Origin: Chloroflexota bacterium
GTDB lineage: Bacteria > Chloroflexota > Anaerolineae > DTLA01
Direction: 5' to 3'
Assembly (NCBI GenBank): GCA_014874485.1
Contig: JADBJK010000016.1
Span: forward strand, 120,178-184,177
Length of the DNA stretch: 64,000 nucleotides
A program made the translations under genes and the position numbers. This document shows positions 19,232-26,847 of the stretch, piece after piece. The notes under the pieces were generated by a model. That model was not told the DNA's origin. It made no database searches and saw nothing but the letters and a program-made list of their open reading frames with translations. Each line of letters begins with the position of its first letter. Position 1 is the stretch's first letter.

Positions 19232-22200
19232 CTACGGCGTCCAGGGCGAGGAGGTCTTGGTGTAGTTCCCCGCCGCCAGCACCAGGTCCAGGATGTCCAC
19301 TACCCCATCGTAGTTGATGTCCTCAGGTGTGGTGGCCGGATTCACGCTCTGGCCGAACTTCCCGCCGATGGACGACAGGTCGCTGATGTCAACCTCGTCA
19401 CTGTCGTTCACATCACCGCCCAGCAGCACCACGGTGTTCAGCACCAGCGTGTCGCCCGCCACGTTCACCGTCGCCGACGCGTCCAGGTACCGCGCCATCT
19501 CAATGGTAACCAGATACGACCCGTCGGTTACGCCCGCGAAGTCGTACCGACCCCACGAGTCCGTCGTATCGGTCCCGCCGGCGTAGAGGATGCCCGCGGG
19601 GAACGTTACCACCGCGCCTGAGTCGTTGCTGCGGCCCTGCAGGTCCACCACACCGCTCACGTCCGTCGTGCCGTAGATGGTCAGCGTGTCATCCGTTACC
19701 GAGTCCACGTAGATGTTCACGCCGCCCACAGCGCCCAGCCGCACAGACGCCGCGTCCAGGTCTATCGTCGCCGTCGTGTCCGTCCCCACAATCTCCTGCG
19801 CCTGGAACGTGATCGTCAGCAACTTCACGCCCGTGCCGCTCACCGCCGCGTCCGTCCCACCACGCGAGCAGTAGAACGTCAGCGTACCGGTGCCGTTGTT
19901 GTAGGTCGTGTGGCAATCCTGCGACCCCTTGAAGTCGCCGTCCGCCGTGCTCACCACCTGCAACTTCACCGGGTCAAACGTCAGCGAGAACTGCGCCCCG
20001 TACAGGTTCGCCGTGTCCACCTTGATGTCCACGTTCACGTTCTCGCCTTCGCGCACCCGCGCAGGATCCGGCACCACGTCCGCGTACACCGCACCGAACA
20101 CCCACGGGTCGTAGTCCACCGTCCCGCTCACACCATCGCCGTTGGTCCCCGTCGGCCCGGCAATGTCGCCCCACTCGTTGTACTCGGCCACCACCGAGCC
20201 ACTCGCGGCGTTGATGCCCGAACCGGTGTTCGCGCGGAGCGCGTTGCCGTAAATCTGCACCGTACCCGCGGGCGTCCCGTTGAACTCCATGCCATCGCCG
20301 CCGTTGTTGTGGATGTAGTTGTCCACAACCTTCAGGCCGGTGATGGCGCCGTTGAAGTGGATGCCGTCATCGGGCCAGTTGCGGATTTCGCAGCCTTCCA
20401 CGTGCAGGCGCTGCACGCCGTCGGCCACGCGGATGCCCACGTCGCCCGGATCGCCGCCCGTGCCGTCCAGCGTAACGTCCATGATGGTTACGTCGTTCGC
20501 CGTTACGGTGATGCCGTCGGAGCCGGGGCCGATGACCGTGCCGGGCTCACCCCTCAGCGTGATGCCCTTGGCGATGTGAATCCCGCCCGTGTGGTTGCCC
20601 GCCATGAGAATCAGCGTGTCGCCCGGCTGCATCTGGTTGATGACCTCGCCGATGTTGGTGCCCGGCGTTGCGCCGTACGTCATCGGGGACGAGCCCGGCG
20701 TAGCGCCCAGCCACGGCGAGAAGTCCACGTTATCGCTGACGGCGTTGCCCTGACCGTTGGGGTTCGTGCTGTGGTATGGGCCGGTCGTGTCGCCCCAGTA
20801 GTTCAGTTCGGCGTCTATCGTCGTGCCAGCGTACTCATTCTGCACACCATACGTGGTGTTGCCGCTGATGGTGCTTTGGTGAATCGCCACGTTGTAGGAA
20901 CTCCCGCTGGGGCCGGTGGCGTAATCGTTGAGGTACACCCCCACGTCGTGGCCGGTGATGCTATCGCCATCTATGGAGACGGTGATATCTCCATCACCAT
21001 TCGTATAGATGAAATAGCCCACATCGCCATTGCTCGTCAGGGTGTTGTCCTCAAAGGTTGCTGTAACAGAAGAGCCTGCGCTCTTGTCCTCGTCGGCGAT
21101 GATGACAGCCCCATCCACGTTATTGTGGAAGTTGTTGCCCGTGGCTGTGAGGACGATGTCCACGTCGCCCGCGTACCCATCAAACTCGTTGCCGATGTAC
21201 AGGGCGTACTGGCTGTCGTAAACCTCGTTGCCCGACAAGGTTACATTCTTCACAACATGTGGAGACCCGCCGGTAAAGCAGTTCTCTATGTAGATGCCGG
21301 CAGACGTGCTGTTGTCCGATGCGGCGGGCGTGTCGTAGCCGTAGATGGTATTGTTTGCGATGCTCGCCGTGGACTGAGACCCGATCTCCATGGCGTAGCC
21401 GAAGTCATCCATGACCTTGTAGAACGTGTTGCCGCTGATGACGGCATACACGTATTCATGGGTGAGAATGGCAACGCGTCCGGCATCAATGAAGGTGTTG
21501 CCTGTGAAGGACACCTGGGCCCGTGCCGCGTCGGTGTACGACGGTGCCCGAATGTAACTGCCGAACTCGTAGTACCCGCCACTGGCATCCGGCACAGACA
21601 TATTCTTGAGGATACTGTTGGACACCGTCCCTGTGCTGTCCCAGTACAGGAAGCCGAAGACACCATTTGCCTTGACCAGGTCAAAGTCAAAGGTGAGGTT
21701 GCTGAAAGTGATGCCAGTGGAGTTGACCACGCGAGCAACCGTCTGGCGGCTTGAGCCGTAACCGCCCACGTTCCACGGCAGCGTCGTAGCAGGCTTCACG
21801 ATGGTCGTATCCTTGTCCGCGCCGACGATGGTCAGGTTGCTGCGCGAGTCAACATTGATCGTGCCGTCATACGTCCCCGCGGCGACGTGCACCGTGCCGC
21901 CGGCGATGGCTTCATCCACGCCTTTCTGGATCGTGGCGAACGGCGCGGCCTCGGTGCCTGGGTTAGAGTCAGAGCCACTGTCGTCCACGTACAGCGCCGA
22001 GCGCGGCGCGACGATCACGATGTCCCGGCCTGGATCTGTGCGCCCAGCGTTGGACGTGATCACGAACTCACCATTCGGGCCCTGGGGCATGCAGCCGAAG
22101 AAGTTCCACTGCCCGGTGCCGCCGGTGTACCCGGGACCGGTCAGGTCGGCCACGAACGTGCCTGTGGCGTCATACAGGTAGAGGTCAATGGTGCCACTGT

Positions 22201-23068
22201 AGTCGGTGATCATCGTCGTTGCGATGTGCGTGGCCGCGGGCGTCGTCCAGTAGGACCAGTAGGAGCCGGGGATGGGTGTGAAGCCCAGGTCCTTCACCCA
22301 CACGCCTCCGGAGTACGTGAGCGTGTGCGTGTGGTTTACCGGCTCAGCAGTGGTTTCCCCGGACCAGTAGACGATCTTCGTCCCGTCGGCGTTGGAGATG
22401 GGCTCGTACTCCTTGTAGTCCGCGGTGTTCGTGATGTTGGTGCGGGTTGTTCCATCCCAGATGAACAGGTCTGCGACATCGCCTCCGGCCCCGTAGTCCC
22501 AGAAGACAATGGCCGTCTTGCTGGCACCCAAAAAGTCGGGGTTCGCCACGTCATCCGGAGCCGTCGGTTCGTAGATGTACGTGCGAGTGCCGGTAGCAAG
22601 ATCGTAGCGCATGACCTTGTTGGGGTTGGTATTGTGGACTTCCACAAAGCCCACGGCCGTGCCATCGTCGCTCCAGAACGGATTACCGTACTGGTAAATG
22701 TCGCCTTCGCCGGAATCGCCAGGCGAAATCACCACCTCACCCGTCCCGTCCGCATTCATGAGCACCGTCTCGCGGCGGGTGATCGCGCCCTCTGTCCAGG
22801 TTTTCACCGCGACGATCTTGGTCCCGTCGGGACTGAGACCAGCCTGCCGGTAATAGACGCCGCTGGGCGCGTTGGTGATGGGCGCATAGTAGTAGTTCGG
22901 GTTGTCAAACGTGGACCAAGCGGCAATGCCTAGTCCTCCAGCATCTCCAAACGGTTGCTCATGAGATACAATCTTTGGATTCGGCCCCGCGGCGCTTTGA
23001 ATTGCGCTCAAGGGCAACATAGTTGCGATCAGCAGAATGACCGCCAATATCCGAACTTTCGCACTCAT
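19232..23068 (-). CDS. Large secreted protein: beta-propeller, beta-helix, cohesin and dockerin (paralogue 2)
   Basis: 1278 residues. The signal peptide starts MSAKVRILAVILLI, almost the same as paralogue 1. Residues about 30-345 show TolB/WD40-like propeller repeats (LSPDGTKIVAVKTW, DDGTAVGFVEVH, NADGTKIVYWSG). SALYVDDSGSDSNPGTEAAPFATIQKGV starts a DUF1565-type beta-helix (about 350-985). A cohesin (VVPDPARVREGENVNVDIKV), the LQGRSNDSGAVV...EMARYLDA module and a dockerin (GDVNDSDEVDISDLSSIGG; EDINYDGVVDILDLVLAAG) complete it. A propeller plus helix suggests binding of extracellular ligand or polysaccharide. The ATG has a GAGGAGGA site upstream. Confidence 0.84.
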   Translation of the reverse strand: MSAKVRILAVILLIATMLPLSAIQSAAGPNPKIVSHEQPFGDAGGLGIAAWSTFDNPNYYYAPITNAPSGVYYRQAGLSPDGTKIVAVKTWTEGAITRRETVLMNADGTGEVVISPGDSGEGDIYQYGNPFWSDDGTAVGFVEVHNTNPNKVMRYDLATGTRTYIYEPTAPDDVANPDFLGASKTAIVFWDYGAGGDVADLFIWDGTTRTNITNTADYKEYEPISNADGTKIVYWSGETTAEPVNHTHTLTYSGGVWVKDLGFTPIPGSYWSYWTTPAATHIATTMITDYSGTIDLYLYDATGTFVADLTGPGYTGGTGQWNFFGCMPQGPNGEFVITSNAGRTDPGRDIVIVAPRSALYVDDSGSDSNPGTEAAPFATIQKGVDEAIAGGTVHVAAGTYDGTINVDSRSNLTIVGADKDTTIVKPATTLPWNVGGYGSSRQTVARVVNSTGITFSNLTFDFDLVKANGVFGFLYWDSTGTVSNSILKNMSVPDASGGYYEFGSYIRAPSYTDAARAQVSFTGNTFIDAGRVAILTHEYVYAVISGNTFYKVMDDFGYAMEIGSQSTASIANNTIYGYDTPAASDNSTSAGIYIENCFTGGSPHVVKNVTLSGNEVYDSQYALYIGNEFDGYAGDVDIVLTATGNNFHNNVDGAVIIADEDKSAGSSVTATFEDNTLTSNGDVGYFIYTNGDGDITVSIDGDSITGHDVGVYLNDYATGPSGSSYNVAIHQSTISGNTTYGVQNEYAGTTIDAELNYWGDTTGPYHSTNPNGQGNAVSDNVDFSPWLGATPGSSPMTYGATPGTNIGEVINQMQPGDTLILMAGNHTGGIHIAKGITLRGEPGTVIGPGSDGITVTANDVTIMDVTLDGTGGDPGDVGIRVADGVQRLHVEGCEIRNWPDDGIHFNGAITGLKVVDNYIHNNGGDGMEFNGTPAGTVQIYGNALRANTGSGINAASGSVVAEYNEWGDIAGPTGTNGDGVSGTVDYDPWVFGAVYADVVPDPARVREGENVNVDIKVDTANLYGAQFSLTFDPVKLQVVSTADGDFKGSQDCHTTYNNGTGTLTFYCSRGGTDAAVSGTGVKLLTITFQAQEIVGTDTTATIDLDAASVRLGAVGGVNIYVDSVTDDTLTIYGTTDVSGVVDLQGRSNDSGAVVTFPAGILYAGGTDTTDSWGRYDFAGVTDGSYLVTIEMARYLDASATVNVAGDTLVLNTVVLLGGDVNDSDEVDISDLSSIGGKFGQSVNPATTPEDINYDGVVDILDLVLAAGNYTKTSSPWTP
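19627..20547. repeat. Paralogous block 2 (near-identical to 16800-17720)
   Basis: Second copy of the helix-end/cohesin block. Differences from copy 1 are scattered single bases, with two short divergent patches near the dockerin-proximal end and at the 20380-20420 helix turn. Confidence 0.8.
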
Positions 23069-23206
23069 CGCATGTCCTCCTCAACAGATGTGATTTGCGG
23101 GTAGTTTCGGTCCGACCTTTGGAAGCACCCCAAGGTTCGCCGCAACCTCACCTCCTTCCGCCCATCCGAACGTCCTCGCTTGAAAACGCGGTGCGCGGGC
23201 AGCCCC

Positions 23207-25168
23207 CTACCATGCCACCGGGCTTGTGTCCCCGTAGTTGCCGCCCATGAGCACCAGGTCCAGGATGTCCACCTCGTCGTCGGCGTTGATGTCGGCGCGC
23301 GGGTCGGTGATGCCGGCGCCCACCTTGCCGAACTGCCCGCCGATGATGCCCGCGTCCAGGATGTCAATCACGTCGTCGTCGTTGGCGTCGCCACCCTCCA
23401 GCACCACCTGCGCGAGGTTCGTGGTGCCGCCCGCGGTAACCACCACGCCCGTCTTGACCGCGTCCAGGTAGCGCGCCATCTCCACCGTAACCGTCCAGGT
23501 TCCCTCGGGCACGGTCAGGCTGTAGGTGCCTGCGGCCACGGTGATGTCCGAGTCGCCGTCGGCAGCGGCCACCGCCCCGGCGTGGCTGGCGCGGCCCTGC
23601 AGGCGCACCGTGCCGGCGATGGTGCCCTCGCCTAGCACGGTGATGGAGCCGTCAAACTCGCCCACGGGCGTGATGACCTCGGTGCCCTGCTCGCCGCCCA
23701 CGAAGCGTACCAGTTTCACGTTGCTGAAGGAGAGCGCCGCCACGCCCGCCGCGTCGCCCCGGAAGGTGATGCGCGCCACCACGCCCATGCCGTTGGGGGG
23801 CGTGTCGCCGTCCGACAGGCTGGACGCGAACTTGACCGTGCCCGCCACGTCGTCAATGACGCCGTTCCACGGCGAGAACTCGCCGTCAAACCAGTCCGTT
23901 ACCAACGTCGCGCTCGTGGCGGTGAGGCGTGTCGTGTCGTAGTCCACAATGAACTGAAACCCGAACATCCCATCGGCGGCGATGAACACGTCCACCACAA
24001 CCGAGTTGCCGACCCGGATGGCGCTGGCGGCGGGCATGAACCCGATGCCACCGTTCTGCTGGACGCCGCCCACCACCGGGTGCCACGGGTCGTAGTCCAC
24101 GCCCGACGAGACGCCGTCGCCGTTGGCGCCTGTGGGCCCGGCCACGTCGCCCCACCAGTTGTACTCGGCCACCACCGTGCCCGTCGCGCCCGGCGTCGTG
24201 TTGTTCACGCCGTAGCCGTTGTTGCCGAGGAAGTGGTTGTCCTGGATGGACACGGTTCCGGGCAGCGTGATGCCGTCCAGGGTCAGGCCATCGGCGGGCT
24301 TGGTGCCGGCCTTGTCCCAGAAGCCGCTCTGCCCTTCGCAGCGGTTGCCCTGGATGGTGAGGTTGGTGTACGCGCCACCGCCCCCTCCGCCGCCGAGCCA
24401 GATGGCCGACAGGTCGGCGTTGCCGTAGATGAGGTTGTCGCGGATGACGACGTCGGTCGCACCGTAGCGCAGCCAGACCGCGGCGTGGCTGGTCTCCTCG
24501 TGCGGGGCCGTGCCGTCGCAGTCGTGGATGCGGTTGCCCGCCACCGTCAGGTTGCGCATGGCGGTCAGCGGGTTGGTGGTGAAGCCATAGTTGGCGAGTT
24601 TGACGGGGATGCCCAGCGAGTTCTTGATCTCGTTGTTCTGGATCACCACGCCGTCAATGGTCTGCTGGAGCAGCGCCAGGCCACCCGTGGACTCGGTGCG
24701 GAACTCAATGCCGCTCCAGTCCGTGAGGTTCTGCAGCGTGCACCCCTCCACACGGACATCCGTCAGGTTGCCGTAGCCATCCACGCCGATGTCCAGCGCG
24801 TCAAACACGACGTTCTGGATGGTGATGTGGGCCAGGCCGGTGCCCACGGCGCGCCCCGAGCCGACGGTGCCGTCCTCCGTGGGCAGCCAGATGCCGCCCT
24901 CGTAGTCGGCGGCGTTGCCGTCGCCCACGATGGAGAAGCCCGCGCCGTCAATTACCACGCCGCTGACGCCGGGCATGACGACAATGGCGTACGGATGGGC
25001 GGGGTCGTTGGGATCCACCAGGTTCGCGCCCAGGGTGTAGGTGCCGGGCGCCGTGATGGTGTAGCCCCAGGCGGAGATGGTATCATCGCCGCTGGCAACA
25101 GGGGGAACGAACGCCCAGACAAAGACCAGGCCCAGGGCGAGGGCCAATCGGAGCAGCCTGCACTTCAT
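23207..25168 (-). CDS. Secreted beta-helix protein with cohesin and dockerin (paralogue 3)
   Basis: 653 residues. Signal peptide MKCRLLRLALALGLVFVWAF. ITAPGTYTLGANLVDPNDP and ITIQNVVFDALDIGVDGYGN begin a NosD/pectate-lyase-like right-handed helix to about 370, ending AEYNWWGDVAGPTG as in paralogues 1 and 2. A more divergent cohesin follows (about 380-510; FGFQFIVDYDTTRLTATSA), then GTVRLQGRASHAGAVA...EMARYLDA and a dockerin (GDANDDDVIDILDAGIIGG; ADINADDEVDILDLVLMGG). The start was placed at 25168 because AGGAGG lies just upstream and the signal peptide then begins at once. It is the first gene of the cohesin cluster. Confidence 0.86.
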   Translation of the reverse strand: MKCRLLRLALALGLVFVWAFVPPVASGDDTISAWGYTITAPGTYTLGANLVDPNDPAHPYAIVVMPGVSGVVIDGAGFSIVGDGNAADYEGGIWLPTEDGTVGSGRAVGTGLAHITIQNVVFDALDIGVDGYGNLTDVRVEGCTLQNLTDWSGIEFRTESTGGLALLQQTIDGVVIQNNEIKNSLGIPVKLANYGFTTNPLTAMRNLTVAGNRIHDCDGTAPHEETSHAAVWLRYGATDVVIRDNLIYGNADLSAIWLGGGGGGGAYTNLTIQGNRCEGQSGFWDKAGTKPADGLTLDGITLPGTVSIQDNHFLGNNGYGVNNTTPGATGTVVAEYNWWGDVAGPTGANGDGVSSGVDYDPWHPVVGGVQQNGGIGFMPAASAIRVGNSVVVDVFIAADGMFGFQFIVDYDTTRLTATSATLVTDWFDGEFSPWNGVIDDVAGTVKFASSLSDGDTPPNGMGVVARITFRGDAAGVAALSFSNVKLVRFVGGEQGTEVITPVGEFDGSITVLGEGTIAGTVRLQGRASHAGAVAAADGDSDITVAAGTYSLTVPEGTWTVTVEMARYLDAVKTGVVVTAGGTTNLAQVVLEGGDANDDDVIDILDAGIIGGQFGKVGAGITDPRADINADDEVDILDLVLMGGNYGDTSPVAW

Positions 25169-25376
25169 CGGACACCTCCTATAAGAGTTGCAAACTTCCG
25201 AGACGCCGACTATAATTGCAGGCGAGGACGCAGGCAGGAAGCCCAATGGGGCGTCCGTTCCCACCGATTCGCGGCTTGCTTGTCGGGCCTGCCCGCGAAC
25301 CGGTCTGCGTTCTCGCCTGGGTGGGCCGTTGCAGCGGCTCACCCAGTTTTTATGCTTCGGTAGGACTCTTTTCCTA

Positions 25377-25405
25377 TTGAGCGTACCGATACTTTATCGT
25401 ACAAT
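25377..25405 (+). promoter_or_regulatory. Sigma70 promoter of an orphan RNA
   Basis: -35 TTGAGC (25377-25382), 17-bp spacer, -10 TACAAT (25400-25405). No open reading frame of note follows before the terminator at 25493. Confidence 0.65.
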
Positions 25406-25411
25406 GGTGGC

Positions 25412-25528
25412 GAACAGGGACGCGAGGTACGTTGAGTACCCGCTCATGGCAGTCTACAACGCTCCGCAATCCTTACCTGTTCGCAACAGTAGAAGGACTG
25501 ACCGTTTGGGGGGGCGGTCAGTCCTTTT
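25412..25528 (+). ncRNA. Predicted small structured RNA, about 117 nt
   Basis: The transcript would begin about 7 nt after the -10. GCGAACAGG (25410-25418) pairs perfectly with CCTGTTCGC (25476-25484), closing a domain with an internal ggtac/gtacc hairpin. A strong intrinsic terminator follows at once. There is no downstream gene on this strand for 4.5 kb, so it is more likely a free-standing RNA than a leader. It does not resemble tRNA, SRP RNA or 6S RNA in the motifs I know. Confidence 0.55.
25493..25528 (+). terminator. Intrinsic terminator of the orphan RNA
   Basis: 12-bp perfect stem aaggactgaccg/cggtcagtcctt, 10-nt loop of T and G, followed by TT. Confidence 0.8.
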
Positions 25529-25883
25529 ACGTTGCGGACCGACCGGCCCCAGACCTGCGCACCCGCACATGCGACGTGGGCGCGCGAAAAGGGCGCCCCC
25601 AAACCGTCGGGAGATCGCTGCCCACAGATCCTCAGGCTGATTGCCCCGTGCGTGCTTCGCAGGGCGAGAGTAGGAGTATCGTTCCCCACGTAGTCTCCGC
25701 AGGATTTTGAGGGAGAGGACAGGAGTCATCTGCCCCCTCCCTCACGCACACCACCCATGCCACCGTATCCATGATAACAAAAACTCGGCGCGCTGGGTAG
25801 ACCCAAGCGTACCGAATTTTGGGGTACTTTCGTACTCAATTTGTGCCGGCAATGTCCCGGCCCCAAACCGTCATCCCGAGCGG

Positions 25884-25990
25884 CGAACCCGCGAATCTGC
25901 ACGAACGCAAGCAGAATGCCTATTTGCGTGAATTCGCGGCTATTCGCGGATTCCACCCGAGAGGCCTCGCTGCGCGCAGCATGACAGCGC
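25884..25990. repeat. 106-bp direct repeat, copy 1
   Basis: Starts gaacccgcgaatctgcacga and ends agcatgacagcgc; contains the near-palindrome gaattcgcggctattcgcgg. Copy 2 is at 26074-26179 with a few base differences. A related sequence appears at about 62815-62910. Confidence 0.7.
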
Positions 25991-26073
25991 AAGCCGTAGG
26001 GTACTTTCCATGGCCGCCGTTTCCCGTTCTGTCATTCTGAGCGGCGAAGCCGCGAAGAATCTCGGAATGGCGG

Positions 26074-26179
26074 GAACCCGCGAATCTGCACGAACGCGAG
26101 CCAAATGCCTATTTGTGTGAATTCGCGGCTATTCGCGGATTCCACCCGAGAGGCCTCGCTGCGCGCAGCATGACAGCGC
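26074..26179. repeat. 106-bp direct repeat, copy 2
   Basis: Second copy of the element at 25884-25990, ending two bases before the response regulator stop codon. Confidence 0.7.
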
Positions 26180-26181
26180 GG

Positions 26182-26847
26182 CTACTTCGTCCCCCTCTTC
26201 AACCGCACCCTGGGGAGTTGGATGTTTTGCTCCACAATGGCCATGACCGCCTCGGCGCGTTTCTTCACGCCCATCTTCTGATACAGCACCGACAGGCTGT
26301 TCTTCACCGTCTGCTCCGACAGCGAAAGGTGCTCGGCGATCTCCCGATTGGACGCGCCCTCGGCGATGAGCGCCAGGATAACCAACTCGCGCTTGGTCAG
26401 GTTGCCCTGCGCGCCGGCCCGCTCTTGCGAGAGGCGACGGAAGGCTTCTAGCAGGCGCGCCGTGTTGGTGGGGTCCAGCGTCGCCTGTCCCTTCGCAACG
26501 GCGCGGATGGCCGACAGGACGGTTTCCGCGTCGGCAGCCTTCAGGATGTAACTGGACGCGCCGGCCTGCACGGAGTCCAGGAGAAAGTCCGCGTCGTCAT
26601 GCATGGTGAGCATGATGACCCGCGTTTCGGGGTGCTCGGCCACGATGCGCCGACACACCTGGATCCCGTCCATATCGGGTAGTCCGATGTCCAGGAGCAC
26701 CACGTCCGGCTTCTTGCTCATCTGCTGAAGGGCCTGCTCGCCGGTGCCCGCTTCGCCCACAACTTCCACGTCGGGGCTGCGATTCAGAAGTTCGCGCAGC
26801 CCATCGCGGAACACGGCATGATCATCCACCAGTAGGACACGAATCAT
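26182..26847 (-). CDS. NarL/FixJ-family response regulator
   Basis: 221 residues. The receiver domain has acidic residues VDDH (8-10), phospho-acceptor Asp53 in LLDIGLPDMDG, and conserved Thr and Lys (LTMHDD; YILKAA). A LuxR-type helix-turn-helix follows (about 150-210; LTKRELVILALIAEGASNREIAEHLSLSEQTVKNSLSVLYQKM). It binds DNA when phosphorylated by its partner kinase, whose stop codon overlaps its start as ATGA. Targets are unknown; the adjacent cohesin cluster is a possibility only by position. Confidence 0.93.
   Translation of the reverse strand: MIRVLLVDDHAVFRDGLRELLNRSPDVEVVGEAGTGEQALQQMSKKPDVVLLDIGLPDMDGIQVCRRIVAEHPETRVIMLTMHDDADFLLDSVQAGASSYILKAADAETVLSAIRAVAKGQATLDPTNTARLLEAFRRLSQERAGAQGNLTKRELVILALIAEGASNREIAEHLSLSEQTVKNSLSVLYQKMGVKKRAEAVMAIVEQNIQLPRVRLKRGTK

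Larger units (their letters stand above)
25169..26181. other. About 1 kb without protein-coding genes
   Basis: No supported coding sequence. It holds a promoter-RNA-terminator unit (25377-25528), two copies of a 106-bp direct repeat (25884-25990, 26074-26179), and a short tcattctgagcggcgaag repeat at 26033-26065. The stretch 25560-25880 shows nothing that I can assign. Confidence 0.7.

Noticed and set aside
17482..21754. Long plus-strand frames opposite the beta-helix genes
   Set aside because: Low-complexity Val/Arg/His-rich translations with no domain, opposite genes that have signal peptides, cohesins and dockerins.
25412..25484. tRNA or known riboswitch
   Set aside because: No T-loop or CCA end, no downstream gene, and no match to motifs of riboswitch classes that I know.
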